From NCBI RefSeq assembly GCF_026157035.1, contig NZ_JANJZA010000001.1, positions 1,901,001 to 1,965,000 of the forward strand: DNA of 64,000 nucleotides, in the 5' to 3' direction. This DNA comes from Sphingomicrobium nitratireducens. GTDB lineage: Bacteria; Pseudomonadota; Alphaproteobacteria; Sphingomonadales; Sphingomonadaceae. A model generated the notes under the pieces. That model had not been told where the DNA came from, did not search any database, and saw only the letters and a list, made by a program, of their open reading frames with translations. Positions 1 through 8,558 of the stretch are shown one piece after another; position 1 is the stretch's first letter; every line of letters begins with the position of its first letter. The position numbers and the translations under genes were made by a program.

Positions 1-1644
1 CGCCCGCCTGCCCCGCTTGCCGAAGGGACCGCCGCCACCGGTCGCCCACTGACCGCCGAGCAGCAATCGGTCGCGTTTCGCGCTGCCGATCTCACCATCG
101 AAGTCTTCCCCGACGACAAGGCGATCGAGGGGCGGATGGTGATGGCGCTGCGCATCGACAAGCCGATCGAGCGGATCCAGTTCGACCTCGACGAGCGGCT
201 CGCCATCTCGGTAATCGAAGCGGACGGCGCGCGGATTACTGACTTTACCCGCACCGACGGGCAGGTCGGCGTCCCCCTGCCCCGGCGCTACGAGGCGGGC
301 GAGGCCCTCAGCCTGCGCATCGACTATTCAGGCAAGCCCCACGTCGCTGCGCGCGCACCGTGGGACGGCGGCTTCGTCTGGTCGCAGACGCCGGACGGTG
401 CGCCCTGGATCGCGACCGCGGTGCAGGGCGAAGGCTGCGACCTGTTCTGGCCCTGCTTCGACAACAGCCTCGTCGAGATCGGCACGCTCGCGCTCCACGT
501 CATCGTGCCCGAGGGCCTGGTAGCGCCCGCCAACGGTCGCTTCATGGGCAAGGAAGAGCTGCCGGGCGGCCGCGTGCAGTGGAACTGGCAGACGCGCGAG
601 CCCAACAATTACGCCGTCGCGCTCAACATCGCGCCCTACGAGGAACTGAGCGGCAGCTACGAGAGCCGCTACGGCAACACGATTCCACTTCATTTCTGGT
701 ATTTGCCGGGCAACAAGAAGGGTGCCGAGGCGCTGTTCTCGACCTGGCCCGAGATCGTCGATTTCTTCGAGGAGACGGTCGGCCCCTACCCGTTCGGCGA
801 CGAGAAGCTCGCCGCGGTCGAGACCCCGCACCTCGGCATGGAGCACCAGACGATCAACGCCTACGGGCAAAAGTTCGTGCCCATTCCCGAAGGGTTTGAC
901 TGGCTGTTCCAGCACGAGCTCGCGCACGAATGGTTCGGCAACCAGCTGACCAACGAGGACTGGGACGACATGTGGCTGCACGAGGGTTTCGGCGCCTACA
1001 TGCAGCCCGCCTTCCTCAAGTGGCGCGACGGCGAGGCGGCCTACCAGTCTGCAATGTGGAAGCAGCGCCAGACGATCATGAACCGCTTCCCCGTCGTCTC
1101 GGGCGAGCACCGGCTCGAGGATGAAGTCTACAACCCCGAAATGGGGCCCGGGCAGGACATCTACGTCAAGGGGAGCTGGGTACTGCACACGCTGCGCGGG
1201 CTGATCGGCGAGGACGCGTTTTGGACCGCCACGCGCCGGCTAGTCTACGGCCGCCCCGACCCAGTGCCCGGCAATTTCCGCCCCCGCTTCGGCACCACAA
1301 ACGAGTTCGTCGAGATCGTCAGCGAGGAAGCGGGCCGCGACATGGGCTGGTTCTTCGATGCCTATTTGCGAAAGGCCCAGCTGCCGCGCCTCGCCAGCGA
1401 GCGGCAAGGTGGCGACCTTTTGCTGCTATGGCAGACGCCGGACGACATTCCCTTCCCGATGCCGGTCGAGATCAGCGTCAACGGCGAGAGGCGCACCGTG
1501 GAGATGGGGCCGGGCTGGAACCGCGTGGGCTTGCCCTCGCCCGAGGCGCGCGTCATTCTCGATCCAGACGCCCGCGTCCTGAAGTTTTCGGATGCGATCC
1601 ACGCCTACCAGACCCACCTGGCGACACAAGGAGGCCACCCATGA
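1..1644 (+). CDS. M1 family metallo-aminopeptidase (5' partial)
   Basis: Zinc-dependent aminopeptidase of the M1 (gluzincin) family, expected to trim N-terminal residues from peptides. The reading frame is open from base 1, so the signal sequence and true start lie outside the window; 547 codons are visible. An N-terminal beta-sandwich region precedes the catalytic domain. An exopeptidase-type motif reads LGMEHQTINAYG, a variant of GAMEN. The zinc site is complete: HELAH at visible residues 305-309 and the third ligand Glu at 328 in WLHEGFGAY, the HEXXH-X18-E spacing of M1 enzymes. The C-terminal part is short compared with PepN, as in the smaller M1 peptidases. The stop overlaps the next start (ATGA), suggesting co-transcription with the glutathione transferase. 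Peptide specificity is unknown. Confidence 0.93.
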   Translation, partial: RPPAPLAEGTAATGRPLTAEQQSVAFRAADLTIEVFPDDKAIEGRMVMALRIDKPIERIQFDLDERLAISVIEADGARITDFTRTDGQVGVPLPRRYEAGEALSLRIDYSGKPHVAARAPWDGGFVWSQTPDGAPWIATAVQGEGCDLFWPCFDNSLVEIGTLALHVIVPEGLVAPANGRFMGKEELPGGRVQWNWQTREPNNYAVALNIAPYEELSGSYESRYGNTIPLHFWYLPGNKKGAEALFSTWPEIVDFFEETVGPYPFGDEKLAAVETPHLGMEHQTINAYGQKFVPIPEGFDWLFQHELAHEWFGNQLTNEDWDDMWLHEGFGAYMQPAFLKWRDGEAAYQSAMWKQRQTIMNRFPVVSGEHRLEDEVYNPEMGPGQDIYVKGSWVLHTLRGLIGEDAFWTATRRLVYGRPDPVPGNFRPRFGTTNEFVEIVSEEAGRDMGWFFDAYLRKAQLPRLASERQGGDLLLLWQTPDDIPFPMPVEISVNGERRTVEMGPGWNRVGLPSPEARVILDPDARVLKFSDAIHAYQTHLATQGGHP

Positions 1645-2267
1645 GCCTTGCCTTCTACACCAATCCCCATTCGCGCGGGGCGATCGTGCGCTGGGCGCTC
1701 GAGGAAATCGGCTGCGCCTACGAGACGCGTCCCGTCCCCTACGGGCCGGAAATGAAGAGCGACGCCTATCGCCTGATCAACCCGATGGGGAAGGTCCCCG
1801 CCATCGTCCATGACGGCGCGGTGGTGACCGAGGTCGCGGCGATCTGCGCCTATCTTGCCGAGGCGTTTCCCGACGCGGGACTTGCGCCGACCGATGAGGA
1901 ACGCGCCGCCTATCTTCGCTGGCTGTTCTTCGCGGCGGGTCCGCTCGAGGCGGCGATCACCAACAAGGCGATGGGCTTCGCCCCGACCGAGGAGCAGGGC
2001 CGGATGGCCGGCTACGGCAACTTCGAGACCGCCGTCGGGACGATCGAGCAGCATCTCGGCGCCGCGCCCTACGTGGCCGGCGACCGGTTCACCATGGCGG
2101 ACGTCTATGTCGGCAGCCACATCCTGTGGGGCCTGCAGTTCGGCACGCTTCCCGAGCGCGACCATTTCAAGGCCTATGCGGCGCGCCTGTCGGGCCGCGA
2201 GGCGCTGGCGCGGGCGCGCGAGAAGGATGCGGCGCTGGCGCAGGAGATGGGGATGGCGAACGGCTAG
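1641..2267 (+). CDS. Glutathione S-transferase family protein
   Basis: Predicted cytosolic glutathione transferase of 208 residues, the normal length for the family. Residues 1-75 form the thioredoxin-like glutathione-binding domain (FYTNPHSRG near the start, MGKVPAIV cis-Pro loop, then the VTEVAAICAYLAE segment that contacts glutathione). The rest is the all-alpha C-terminal domain, with the FTMADVYVG N-capping-box motif near residue 150. It would conjugate glutathione to electrophiles; the substrate is not predictable. The ATG overlaps the stop of the upstream M1 peptidase and is preceded by GGAGG at about 1630-1634. The last codon and stop share the bases CTAG with the convergent protease gene. 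Confidence 0.93.
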   Translation: MSLAFYTNPHSRGAIVRWALEEIGCAYETRPVPYGPEMKSDAYRLINPMGKVPAIVHDGAVVTEVAAICAYLAEAFPDAGLAPTDEERAAYLRWLFFAAGPLEAAITNKAMGFAPTEEQGRMAGYGNFETAVGTIEQHLGAAPYVAGDRFTMADVYVGSHILWGLQFGTLPERDHFKAYAARLSGREALARAREKDAALAQEMGMANG

Positions 2268-3229
2268 TTGCGGTCGACGAAACCCCACAGCGCGCCGGGC
2301 TTGTACTGGCTCGCGTTGGCGGCGCGGAAGTGCGCCCGCCGGTTGCGGAAGTCGATGCTCATTTCGCTGAACGAGCGCAGCACGTCCATGCCCAGCAGCA
2401 AGGTCGGCCGGTCGGCCAGCCCCAACTCCTCGAAGGGTTCGGACAGCGCGAAGGCGATCGGCATGCGCAGGATCGTGATGCCGTCGATCTCGACGTCGCG
2501 CAGCAGCCCGTAGTCGATCGGCACGATCTCGCCGGTGACGGTCAGCATGGCGAGGCGGCGCAGGCGCTTGATCTTGCCCGACGCCATCAGTTCGCGCTTG
2601 AGCATCTGATTGCCGATCGAGATGCCGCTGCCGGTGTCGATCATCACGTCGAGCCGCGTCTTGCCGACCTGGGCGTTGGACATCACCATGCGCCCGTCGC
2701 GCTCGACCAGGTCGACGACGACCTCGTCGCGGCGCCCCTTGGTGCGGAACTTGGGCGCCTTGCCCAGCCGCATTTCCCGGTCGTCGAAATCGAACGTCAC
2801 GAACTGGTCGGCGAGACTGTCGATGCCGAGCAGCCCGTCCGCGCCGATCGCGGCCTCGCGGAATTTCAGCGCCTCGAGGTCGTGGAGCACGCGGCGCGAT
2901 ACGCGGATGGAGGGGATGTTGACCGTTTCCACACTGGCACGCCCGGCAAAGCTCACGACCGTCTTCTCGCCGAGCGTCTCGTAGCCCAGGAGCCGCGCCG
3001 CCTCGGCCGAGATCGCGCTGCGCTCCGCTCCCGTGTCGATCATGAAGTCGAGTGTCTCGCCACCCGTCACCTCGATGGGCAACGTCATGCGATCGTGCGG
3101 ATCGACCTGGAACTTGAGCAGGCGACCGTCCTCGATCGCCTCCTTGATCGTCTGGCTGTCATAGGCGGGCGGATCCGATGCGCTCGCCAAAAGGGCTCCC
3201 AGATACGCGAATGCCGCGGTCATGGTCAT
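2264..3229 (-). CDS. Retropepsin-like aspartic protease, exported
   Basis: Protein of 321 residues with an N-terminal hydrophobic segment (about residues 3-18), a likely signal peptide. Two aspartic protease half-sites are present in one chain: DTGAERS at 65-71 and DTGSGIS at 198-204. Each is followed by a hydrophobic flap-like region, and ADGLLGIDSL near 130 matches the pseudo-symmetry loop seen in pepsin-like folds. Tandem retropepsin domains of this type occur in bacterial periplasmic proteins, mostly uncharacterised. The start has a good ribosome site (AGGAG, 7 bases upstream). The 3' end shares CTAG with the convergent glutathione transferase. Proteolysis is inferred from motifs only; the target is unknown. 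Confidence 0.85.
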   Translation of the reverse strand: MTMTAAFAYLGALLASASDPPAYDSQTIKEAIEDGRLLKFQVDPHDRMTLPIEVTGGETLDFMIDTGAERSAISAEAARLLGYETLGEKTVVSFAGRASVETVNIPSIRVSRRVLHDLEALKFREAAIGADGLLGIDSLADQFVTFDFDDREMRLGKAPKFRTKGRRDEVVVDLVERDGRMVMSNAQVGKTRLDVMIDTGSGISIGNQMLKRELMASGKIKRLRRLAMLTVTGEIVPIDYGLLRDVEIDGITILRMPIAFALSEPFEELGLADRPTLLLGMDVLRSFSEMSIDFRNRRAHFRAANASQYKPGALWGFVDRN

Positions 3230-3326
3230 GGGCAGTCTCCTGAACCGTCAGTCTACCCCTGTATCGTCGCCTCGACAAAGTAACATTCCACGAAGGGCGG
3301 CGGAAGGCCGCGCCGCGCCAACGAAA

Positions 3327-3354
3327 AGGGCCCGGGAGTTTCCCCCCGGGCCCT
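3327..3354 (-). terminator. Intrinsic terminator of the BI-1 gene
   Basis: A perfect 10-bp GC-rich inverted repeat (AGGGCCCGGG / CCCGGGCCCT) with an 8-base loop lies 24 bases after the stop of the Bax-inhibitor-1 gene. On the minus strand it is followed by TTTTCGTT, giving a U-rich tail. Confidence 0.8.
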
Positions 3355-3377
3355 CGAAGTCTCGCATGAGCGTACGA

Positions 3378-4112
3378 CTAGTCGCGGCTGCCCATGAAGC
3401 TCAGCAGGAACTGGAACATGTTGATGAAGTCCAGATAGAGGCTGAGCGCACCCATGATGATCGCCTTGCCCATCATGTCGGTGCCGGCGACGTGGAAGTA
3501 GATGCTCTTGATCTTCTGCGTATCGTAGGCGGTCAGGCCCGCGAAGATGAGCACACCGATCGCCGAGATGACGAGGTGGAAGGTGCTCGACTGCAGGAAC
3601 AGGTTGATGAGCATCGCGACCAGCAGGCCGACCACGCCCATCACCAGGAAGGTGCCGAAGCCCGACAGGTCCTTCTTGGTCGTGTAGCCGTAGAGCGACA
3701 GACCCATGAAGGCCGCGGTCACCGCGAAGAAGGTCTGCGCGATCGACACGCCGGTGAAGACCAGGAAGATGGTCGACATGGACAGGCCCATGAGCCCCGC
3801 GAACGCCCAGAATAGCATCTGCAGCGTCGACGTCTTCATGCGGTTCATGCCGAAGCTCATCGCGAAGACGATGGCCAACGGCGAGAGGATGATCAGCCAG
3901 CGCAGCGGGGTGACCATGACCTGCGCGGCCATGCCGCTCGAGGCGAACAGCATCGCGACGATGCCGGTCAGCAGCACGCCCGATGCCATGTAGTTGTAGA
4001 CCTTGAGCATGTAGCTCCTCAGGCCCGCATCGCGCGCGGCGCGCGGTACGCCGACGGAAACGGCGGGGTCGAAGCCCTGCGTGCCCGTGCGTTCGTCGAA
4101 CTGGTTCTGCAT
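3378..4112 (-). CDS. Bax inhibitor-1 / YccA family membrane protein
   Basis: Integral inner-membrane protein of 244 residues with seven predicted membrane-spanning segments, the usual size and topology of the BI-1/YccA (UPF0005) family. A polar N-terminus of about 45 residues precedes the first helix; the last segment (SLYLDFINMFQFLLSFMG) carries the conserved acidic residue typical of the family's pore. Family members act in calcium/proton leak or modulate FtsH proteolysis (YccA); which applies here cannot be told. The ATG at 4112 was chosen over an upstream in-frame ATG because it has GGAG at ideal spacing and the extra 34 residues look unlike the family. The gene is monocistronic, with its own terminator downstream and an AT-rich divergent promoter region upstream. 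Confidence 0.92.
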   Translation of the reverse strand: MQNQFDERTGTQGFDPAVSVGVPRAARDAGLRSYMLKVYNYMASGVLLTGIVAMLFASSGMAAQVMVTPLRWLIILSPLAIVFAMSFGMNRMKTSTLQMLFWAFAGLMGLSMSTIFLVFTGVSIAQTFFAVTAAFMGLSLYGYTTKKDLSGFGTFLVMGVVGLLVAMLINLFLQSSTFHLVISAIGVLIFAGLTAYDTQKIKSIYFHVAGTDMMGKAIIMGALSLYLDFINMFQFLLSFMGSRD

Positions 4113-4235
4113 TGTCACTCCTTCGTCCGAAGACGTTCTTTCGCCCTCTGTTACGAGAGGCAATATCGGTGCCGGACGACAAATTTTCAAGGACGATCGC
4201 TCGCCATCGCACAACCCCGAGAAAAGGAATGGTAA

Positions 4236-4289
4236 TTTAATTTATAGTTTAATTTTCTGGGCGTGATATTTAAGCTATAGTTTAATTTC
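4236..4289. promoter_or_regulatory. AT-rich 21-bp direct repeat in divergent promoter region
   Basis: Two copies of TTTAAnnTATAGTTTAATTT (4236-4256 and 4269-4289) match at 18 of 21 positions, and their starts are 33 bases apart, about three helical turns. Each contains two TTAA boxes 12 bases apart. The block lies between the divergent BI-1 and thpR genes in otherwise GC-rich DNA, so it is probably a pair of operator or activator sites; the protein that binds is unknown. Confidence 0.5.
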
Positions 4290-4312
4290 TATTGCCTTGG
4301 CGAGCATGCTAG

Positions 4313-4864
4313 ATGCCGGACATGCACCGTCTTTTCGTCGCCCTCCCGTTGCCGCCCGCGCTCGTCGATGCGCTGCTCGATGCGATGGACGGCGATCCCG
4401 AGGGCCTGCGCTGGGTGCCCGAAGAACAACTGCATTGCACGCTGCGATTCATCGGGCCGGTCGAACGTCCCCTCGCCAACGAAATCGCCGACGCGCTTGC
4501 GGGGTGTGTCGTGCCGTCCCCGACCATCGCGGTCGACGGCGTTGGCATCTTCGATCATCGTCGACATGGCGCGCTGTGGGCGCGGATCGTACCGAAAGCG
4601 GCCCTGCAGCCGCTCCATGCGAAGCTCGACCGGATGCTGGTGCGCCTCGGCCTCGAACCCGAGCGGCGCGCGTTTCTTCCCCACGTCACGCTGGCGCGCT
4701 GGTCGGGCGGCGCGATCGATGCGCGCGGTTGGGCCGCGCGTCACGCGGGCCTCACCTGCGCGCCGGTAACAGTAGATCGTTTCACCCTGTTCGAGAGCCG
4801 GCTCGGGCGGCACGGGCCGAGCTACGAGGCCATCCGCGAAATCCGCTTTGTCTCCGCATCGTGA
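4313..4864 (+). CDS. thpR: RNA 2',3'-cyclic phosphodiesterase (ThpR/LigT)
   Basis: Two-histidine (2H) phosphoesterase of 183 residues, the typical ThpR length. Both catalytic HxTx motifs are visible: HCTLRFIG near residue 42 and HVTLARW near residue 124, one in each half of the pseudo-symmetric fold. Family members open 2',3'-cyclic phosphate ends of RNA to 2'-phosphates. The start is uncertain: ATG at 4313 or ATG at 4322 (MHRLFVALPL), the latter fitting the usual family N-terminus better; neither has a strong ribosome site. Transcription is likely controlled from the AT-rich repeat region upstream. Confidence 0.9.
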   Translation: MPDMHRLFVALPLPPALVDALLDAMDGDPEGLRWVPEEQLHCTLRFIGPVERPLANEIADALAGCVVPSPTIAVDGVGIFDHRRHGALWARIVPKAALQPLHAKLDRMLVRLGLEPERRAFLPHVTLARWSGGAIDARGWAARHAGLTCAPVTVDRFTLFESRLGRHGPSYEAIREIRFVSAS

Positions 4865-4929
4865 CGAATCCGTTCGCAGGCCCCATCGAATTGATATAAG
4901 TTAAGCCCGCTCGGGGGAGATTGGCGTTG

Positions 4930-6933
4930 ATGTTGAGTGCGTTGGCCCTGATGGCGATGCAGGCCGGCGGTCCGCCGGTCGAGCCTGAAATCGTCGTCAC
5001 GGGAGAGCGGTCGCGTCGCACGGTGCGCGAGACCGCATCGAGCGTCGCCGTCTTCTCCAACGAGCAGGTCGACGATGCGCTCGTCGATCGCGTCGAAACG
5101 CTCGTCGCCATCGTCCCCAACGTCCAGGAAGGCTCGGAAGGCATCGCCCCGGCAGTGCGCGGACTGGACGGCACCGGCCCGATGCGCGACCTCACTGCCT
5201 TCATCGCCGGCGTGCTCCCGCGGACGACCCTCCAGATCGACGGACGCGAATCCGATTATGCCGAACTCGTCTTCGGCGCGATGCCGCTGTGGGACGTCGC
5301 GCAGGTTGAAATGTTCCGTTCGCCGCAGATCGTCGCGCAGGGCCGCCCGACGGCAGGCGGCGCGATCTACGTCACGACGCGCGATCCGCGGTTCCGGTGG
5401 GAAGGAAGCGCGCGGGCCATGGGCTCGACCCATGACACGCTGAGCGGCGCCATCGCTGTCTCGCTTCCGATCGCCGACGAGGTTGCGGCGCTGCGCCTGT
5501 CGGGGGAATGGCGCGACGGGGAACCTTCGCTCTACTCCAACCCGATCCAGGTCGGCGCATCGCCCAACGAGGAACGCTCGCGCATCGCACGCGCCAAACT
5601 CCTGGTCAAACCGAACGGGATCGCGGGGGCGTTCCGGCTGACCTACGCGCACAGCGAGGGCCTGTCACCGCAGGGGGCCGGGATCCGACCGCCGTTCGAA
5701 GAACGTCGCGACGAGCGCGGATCGGGCGGCGTGTTCCGCACCCGCGTCGATGCGCTGAGCGCGGAATATGACGGCGCGCTCGGTGGCGGATGGCGCGGGC
5801 TCGTCATCGCGACGCGCGGCTGGTCGCGGATCCAGCGGCACGCCCCGCCTCGCTTCGGGGAGACGCTCACCTTTGCCGACGACTGGTCGATCGAGACGCG
5901 TGTGGAGCGGCAGTGGAACCGCACGTCGCTCGCATTCGGCGCGCACCATCTCGACCAGCGCAAGGACCAGCGCATCGACCTCAGCCGCGCGGTGGGTTTC
6001 GGCACGTTCGCGGACAAGAGGACTGCCAGCGGTGCCTATGTCGAACTCGGCCAGCAGTTGACGAGCCGGCTGGGCATGACGCTCGCCGCCCGGCGCCAGC
6101 GCGATCGCCAGCTACGGGTCGGAAGCTTCGCGCCGGAAGCCGCGTCGCTCGGGGTCGACGCGGACCTCAAGACCATGAGCTGGCAGCCCCGCCTGACGCT
6201 CGACTACGACCTCGATCCGGACTGGCGCATCGGATTGCTCGTCCAGCGCGCCTCGACGCCTCCCGGCGCGAGCGTCCCGCTCATCATCGGCGATGACGGA
6301 CTGTTCGGCGGGGAGAAATTGCTCGACGCAGAGATCTACGCACGCGGCCGGTTCGCGAACGGTCGCGGTCGCGTTCAGTTCAACCTCTTCCGCTACTGGA
6401 TCGAGGACTATCAGCGTCCGCTCACCGAAGCGCTCGCGATCCCCGACGTCCCGCCGATCTTCGTGTCGGAGGTCGTCAACGTTCCCGAGGCGAGGATCGG
6501 CGGGCTCGAGGCCGAATTCGGCTACCGGCTGTCGCCGCGGCTGGAGTGGACGGCGGCGATCGGTATGCTAACCAGCCGGATCGTCGACAATGGCGGGATC
6601 GACCGCGTCGCGGTGGACGGAAAGCTCGCGCGGACACCGGCCTTCAGCGGCAACACCACGCTCGCCTTTGCGCCGACCCAACGCTGGCGCCTGTCGGCGA
6701 CGCTGCGCGGGTCGAGCGGCTATTACAGCGACGACGAGAATACGCCCGAGCTGCGCGTCGGAGGCGTGGTGTTCGTCGACGTGCGGGCGGAGCGGCGCTT
6801 CGGCAAGGCGCGGCTGAGCGTCTTCGCGCGCAATCTCTTCGACCGCTTCGCGCTCAAATATTACTACGCGTCAGACTACGCCTTCGCCCACGACCCGCGC
6901 GAGGTGGGTGTGGCGCTCGATTACGACTTCTGA
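4930..6933 (+). CDS. TonB-dependent outer-membrane receptor
   Basis: Ligand-gated outer-membrane importer of 667 residues. EIVVTGE near residue 20 is the TonB-box-like sequence common in sphingomonads; a plug domain follows (about 30-140, ending in GRPTAGGAIYVTTRDPR), then a 22-strand barrel that ends in Phe (ALDYDF). It would take up a scarce ligand (metal chelate, heme, vitamin or sugar) using TonB energy. It belongs with the two TbpB-like lipoproteins and the Slam protein downstream. The ATG at 4930 follows GGGGGAG at 4913-4919. Oddity: the leader (MLSALALMAMQA) has no basic n-region; upstream in-frame codons would encode one (KPARGR) but no standard start codon precedes them. The 3' end overlaps the convergent regulator gene by 13 bases. 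Confidence 0.93.
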   Translation: MLSALALMAMQAGGPPVEPEIVVTGERSRRTVRETASSVAVFSNEQVDDALVDRVETLVAIVPNVQEGSEGIAPAVRGLDGTGPMRDLTAFIAGVLPRTTLQIDGRESDYAELVFGAMPLWDVAQVEMFRSPQIVAQGRPTAGGAIYVTTRDPRFRWEGSARAMGSTHDTLSGAIAVSLPIADEVAALRLSGEWRDGEPSLYSNPIQVGASPNEERSRIARAKLLVKPNGIAGAFRLTYAHSEGLSPQGAGIRPPFEERRDERGSGGVFRTRVDALSAEYDGALGGGWRGLVIATRGWSRIQRHAPPRFGETLTFADDWSIETRVERQWNRTSLAFGAHHLDQRKDQRIDLSRAVGFGTFADKRTASGAYVELGQQLTSRLGMTLAARRQRDRQLRVGSFAPEAASLGVDADLKTMSWQPRLTLDYDLDPDWRIGLLVQRASTPPGASVPLIIGDDGLFGGEKLLDAEIYARGRFANGRGRVQFNLFRYWIEDYQRPLTEALAIPDVPPIFVSEVVNVPEARIGGLEAEFGYRLSPRLEWTAAIGMLTSRIVDNGGIDRVAVDGKLARTPAFSGNTTLAFAPTQRWRLSATLRGSSGYYSDDENTPELRVGGVVFVDVRAERRFGKARLSVFARNLFDRFALKYYYASDYAFAHDPREVGVALDYDF

Positions 6934-8456
6934 GCGAACAGGAAGGCGTCGGGGCGCGTCCCCGTCTTTTTCCAGTAGTCGACTAGCCCCATGCCGGCCA
7001 TCAGCGTCATGAATCGCGGGTCCCCGCGCAGCGCCACGCAGCCCGGGGTGAACAGCATCATCGTGCGCCGCCAGCCCATGTCGTTGATCGTCTCTGCGCG
7101 GGTCTTCGTCTGGACCTTGCCCGCATAAGGGCCACGACCGAGATAGTAGGCGTTGCACACGTCGAGCGCATCATCGAGATAGCCGAGGCTCGACAGGCCC
7201 ATGACGGAAAACGACGCGTAGGACATGCCGAAGCCAACCTGCGAGAGTATAGCGTCGCGCGCGCGCTCGCTGCTGGCCTGTCCACCGTCGATCAACGCCA
7301 GCAGGAGCAGTTCCCAGTGCGGCTTGTTCTTGACGTTTGCGGGCACTGGATAGGTGTGGAGGAAGTCGAGTGCTTCCCTCGCCCTGCCGCTGAAGGCGAG
7401 GATGATGAGCCTCGAGTGCCAGAAGATCGGGTGGTTGGGCCACAGCGAGAGCGAACGGGTCATCACCTGTTCCGCTTTTCCGTTGTCGCCGAGGATCCAG
7501 TGCTTGAGCGCGCCTCTATAGTGTGGGGTGACGCTGAGCGGATCGAGCGAGAGGGCGATCTCGTTATGTTCGAACCCGTCGCTCACCCGACCGACCGACT
7601 GGAAGAGCAGGGCCAAGGAATTGTGGGCGAAGAAATTGTCAGGGTGATCGTCGAGGACGCGGAGCAACGCCTTTTCTTGCGAAAGCCAGTCGCCATATTC
7701 CGGGCGCAGCGTTGCCAGCGCGACGCGCGCATTTCCCTCCTTGTCGTCGAGCTGGAGCGCACGGCGCGCAGCGCGCTGAGCGGCCTCGAGCGCGAGGGTC
7801 ACCTTGTCGGGCCCGCCATTCTCGACCTGCATGCGATAGGCCATCGCCAGGAGCCCCCACGCGCGTGCACTGCGATCGTCGATCCTGGCGGCTTCGGTAA
7901 AGGCCTCGATCGCGCGATCTTCGGTGCCGGGCATGGCCCTGCGCAATACGTCGAGCCCGCGTTCGATCGCGCGCTGCGCCTCGGGAGACGGCGCGCGTTC
8001 GCGTGACGCGAACCAAGTTCCCCCTGCGACGACCGCCAGCGCCGCCGGGCCACCGAACAGGAGCCAGCGGCGGTCGTAGCCGGTTTCCGCATCGTCATCG
8101 CCGAGCGGCTGCGGCGAGGTGGGCCCTTCCCCGATGACCGACAGCCGGTAACCGGTGCGCGGCACGGTCTCGAGATCGAAGGCACCCGGCGCAAGGTCGA
8201 GCGCCTTGCGGACCCCCGAGACCGCGCGGTTGAGACTGTCGTCGCCGACGGCGACCCCGCCCCATACCTGTTCGAACAATTCCTGCCTGCTGACGACCTT
8301 GCCCGCGTCCCTTGCAAGGAGGACGAGCACCTGCATTACGCGCGGTTCGACGGCGCGCTGTTCCTCGTGCGCGATGACCAGGCGCCGCGACGGACTGACG
8401 ACGAGCGGTCCGAACCCGAAGTCGGCTTCTTCCACGAGATCCGCGGGACGCAGCAT
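6921..8456 (-). CDS. Membrane-anchored winged-helix regulator with TPR repeats
   Basis: Protein of 511 residues with three parts: an N-terminal OmpR/CadC-type winged-helix DNA-binding domain (about 10-108, with SRQELFEQVWGG, DDSLNRAVSGVRKAL and the wing VPRTGYRL), one transmembrane helix (about 131-151), and a C-terminal helical region of tetratricopeptide-like repeats (about 160-480). This is the CadC/ToxR architecture: cytoplasmic DNA binding, periplasmic sensing. It lies between the receptor (convergent) and the lipoprotein-Slam operon (divergent), so it is probably their regulator. ATG at 8456 was chosen; a GTG codon just upstream (8459) is equally served by GGGGG. Inducer unknown. Confidence 0.85.
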   Translation of the reverse strand: MLRPADLVEEADFGFGPLVVSPSRRLVIAHEEQRAVEPRVMQVLVLLARDAGKVVSRQELFEQVWGGVAVGDDSLNRAVSGVRKALDLAPGAFDLETVPRTGYRLSVIGEGPTSPQPLGDDDAETGYDRRWLLFGGPAALAVVAGGTWFASRERAPSPEAQRAIERGLDVLRRAMPGTEDRAIEAFTEAARIDDRSARAWGLLAMAYRMQVENGGPDKVTLALEAAQRAARRALQLDDKEGNARVALATLRPEYGDWLSQEKALLRVLDDHPDNFFAHNSLALLFQSVGRVSDGFEHNEIALSLDPLSVTPHYRGALKHWILGDNGKAEQVMTRSLSLWPNHPIFWHSRLIILAFSGRAREALDFLHTYPVPANVKNKPHWELLLLALIDGGQASSERARDAILSQVGFGMSYASFSVMGLSSLGYLDDALDVCNAYYLGRGPYAGKVQTKTRAETINDMGWRRTMMLFTPGCVALRGDPRFMTLMAGMGLVDYWKKTGTRPDAFLFAQKS

Positions 8457-8492
8457 CACACCCCCTTACGCACGACCGTCACCAGTTCGTCA

Positions 8493-8538
8493 GCCCATCA
8501 TCATGGGCCATCGGCTCCTCACGGGCAAGATGAGCCGA
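8493..8538. promoter_or_regulatory. Two inverted repeats in the regulator/lipoprotein intergenic region
   Basis: The 102-base gap between the divergent regulator and lipoprotein genes holds GCCCAT-N4-ATGGGC (8493-8508) and TCGGCTC-N14-GAGCCGA (8511-8538). Position suggests operator sites or 5' leader hairpins for the surface-lipoprotein operon; no binding protein is proven. Confidence 0.4.
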
Positions 8539-8558
8539 CGAAACACGAAGGAGTGACG

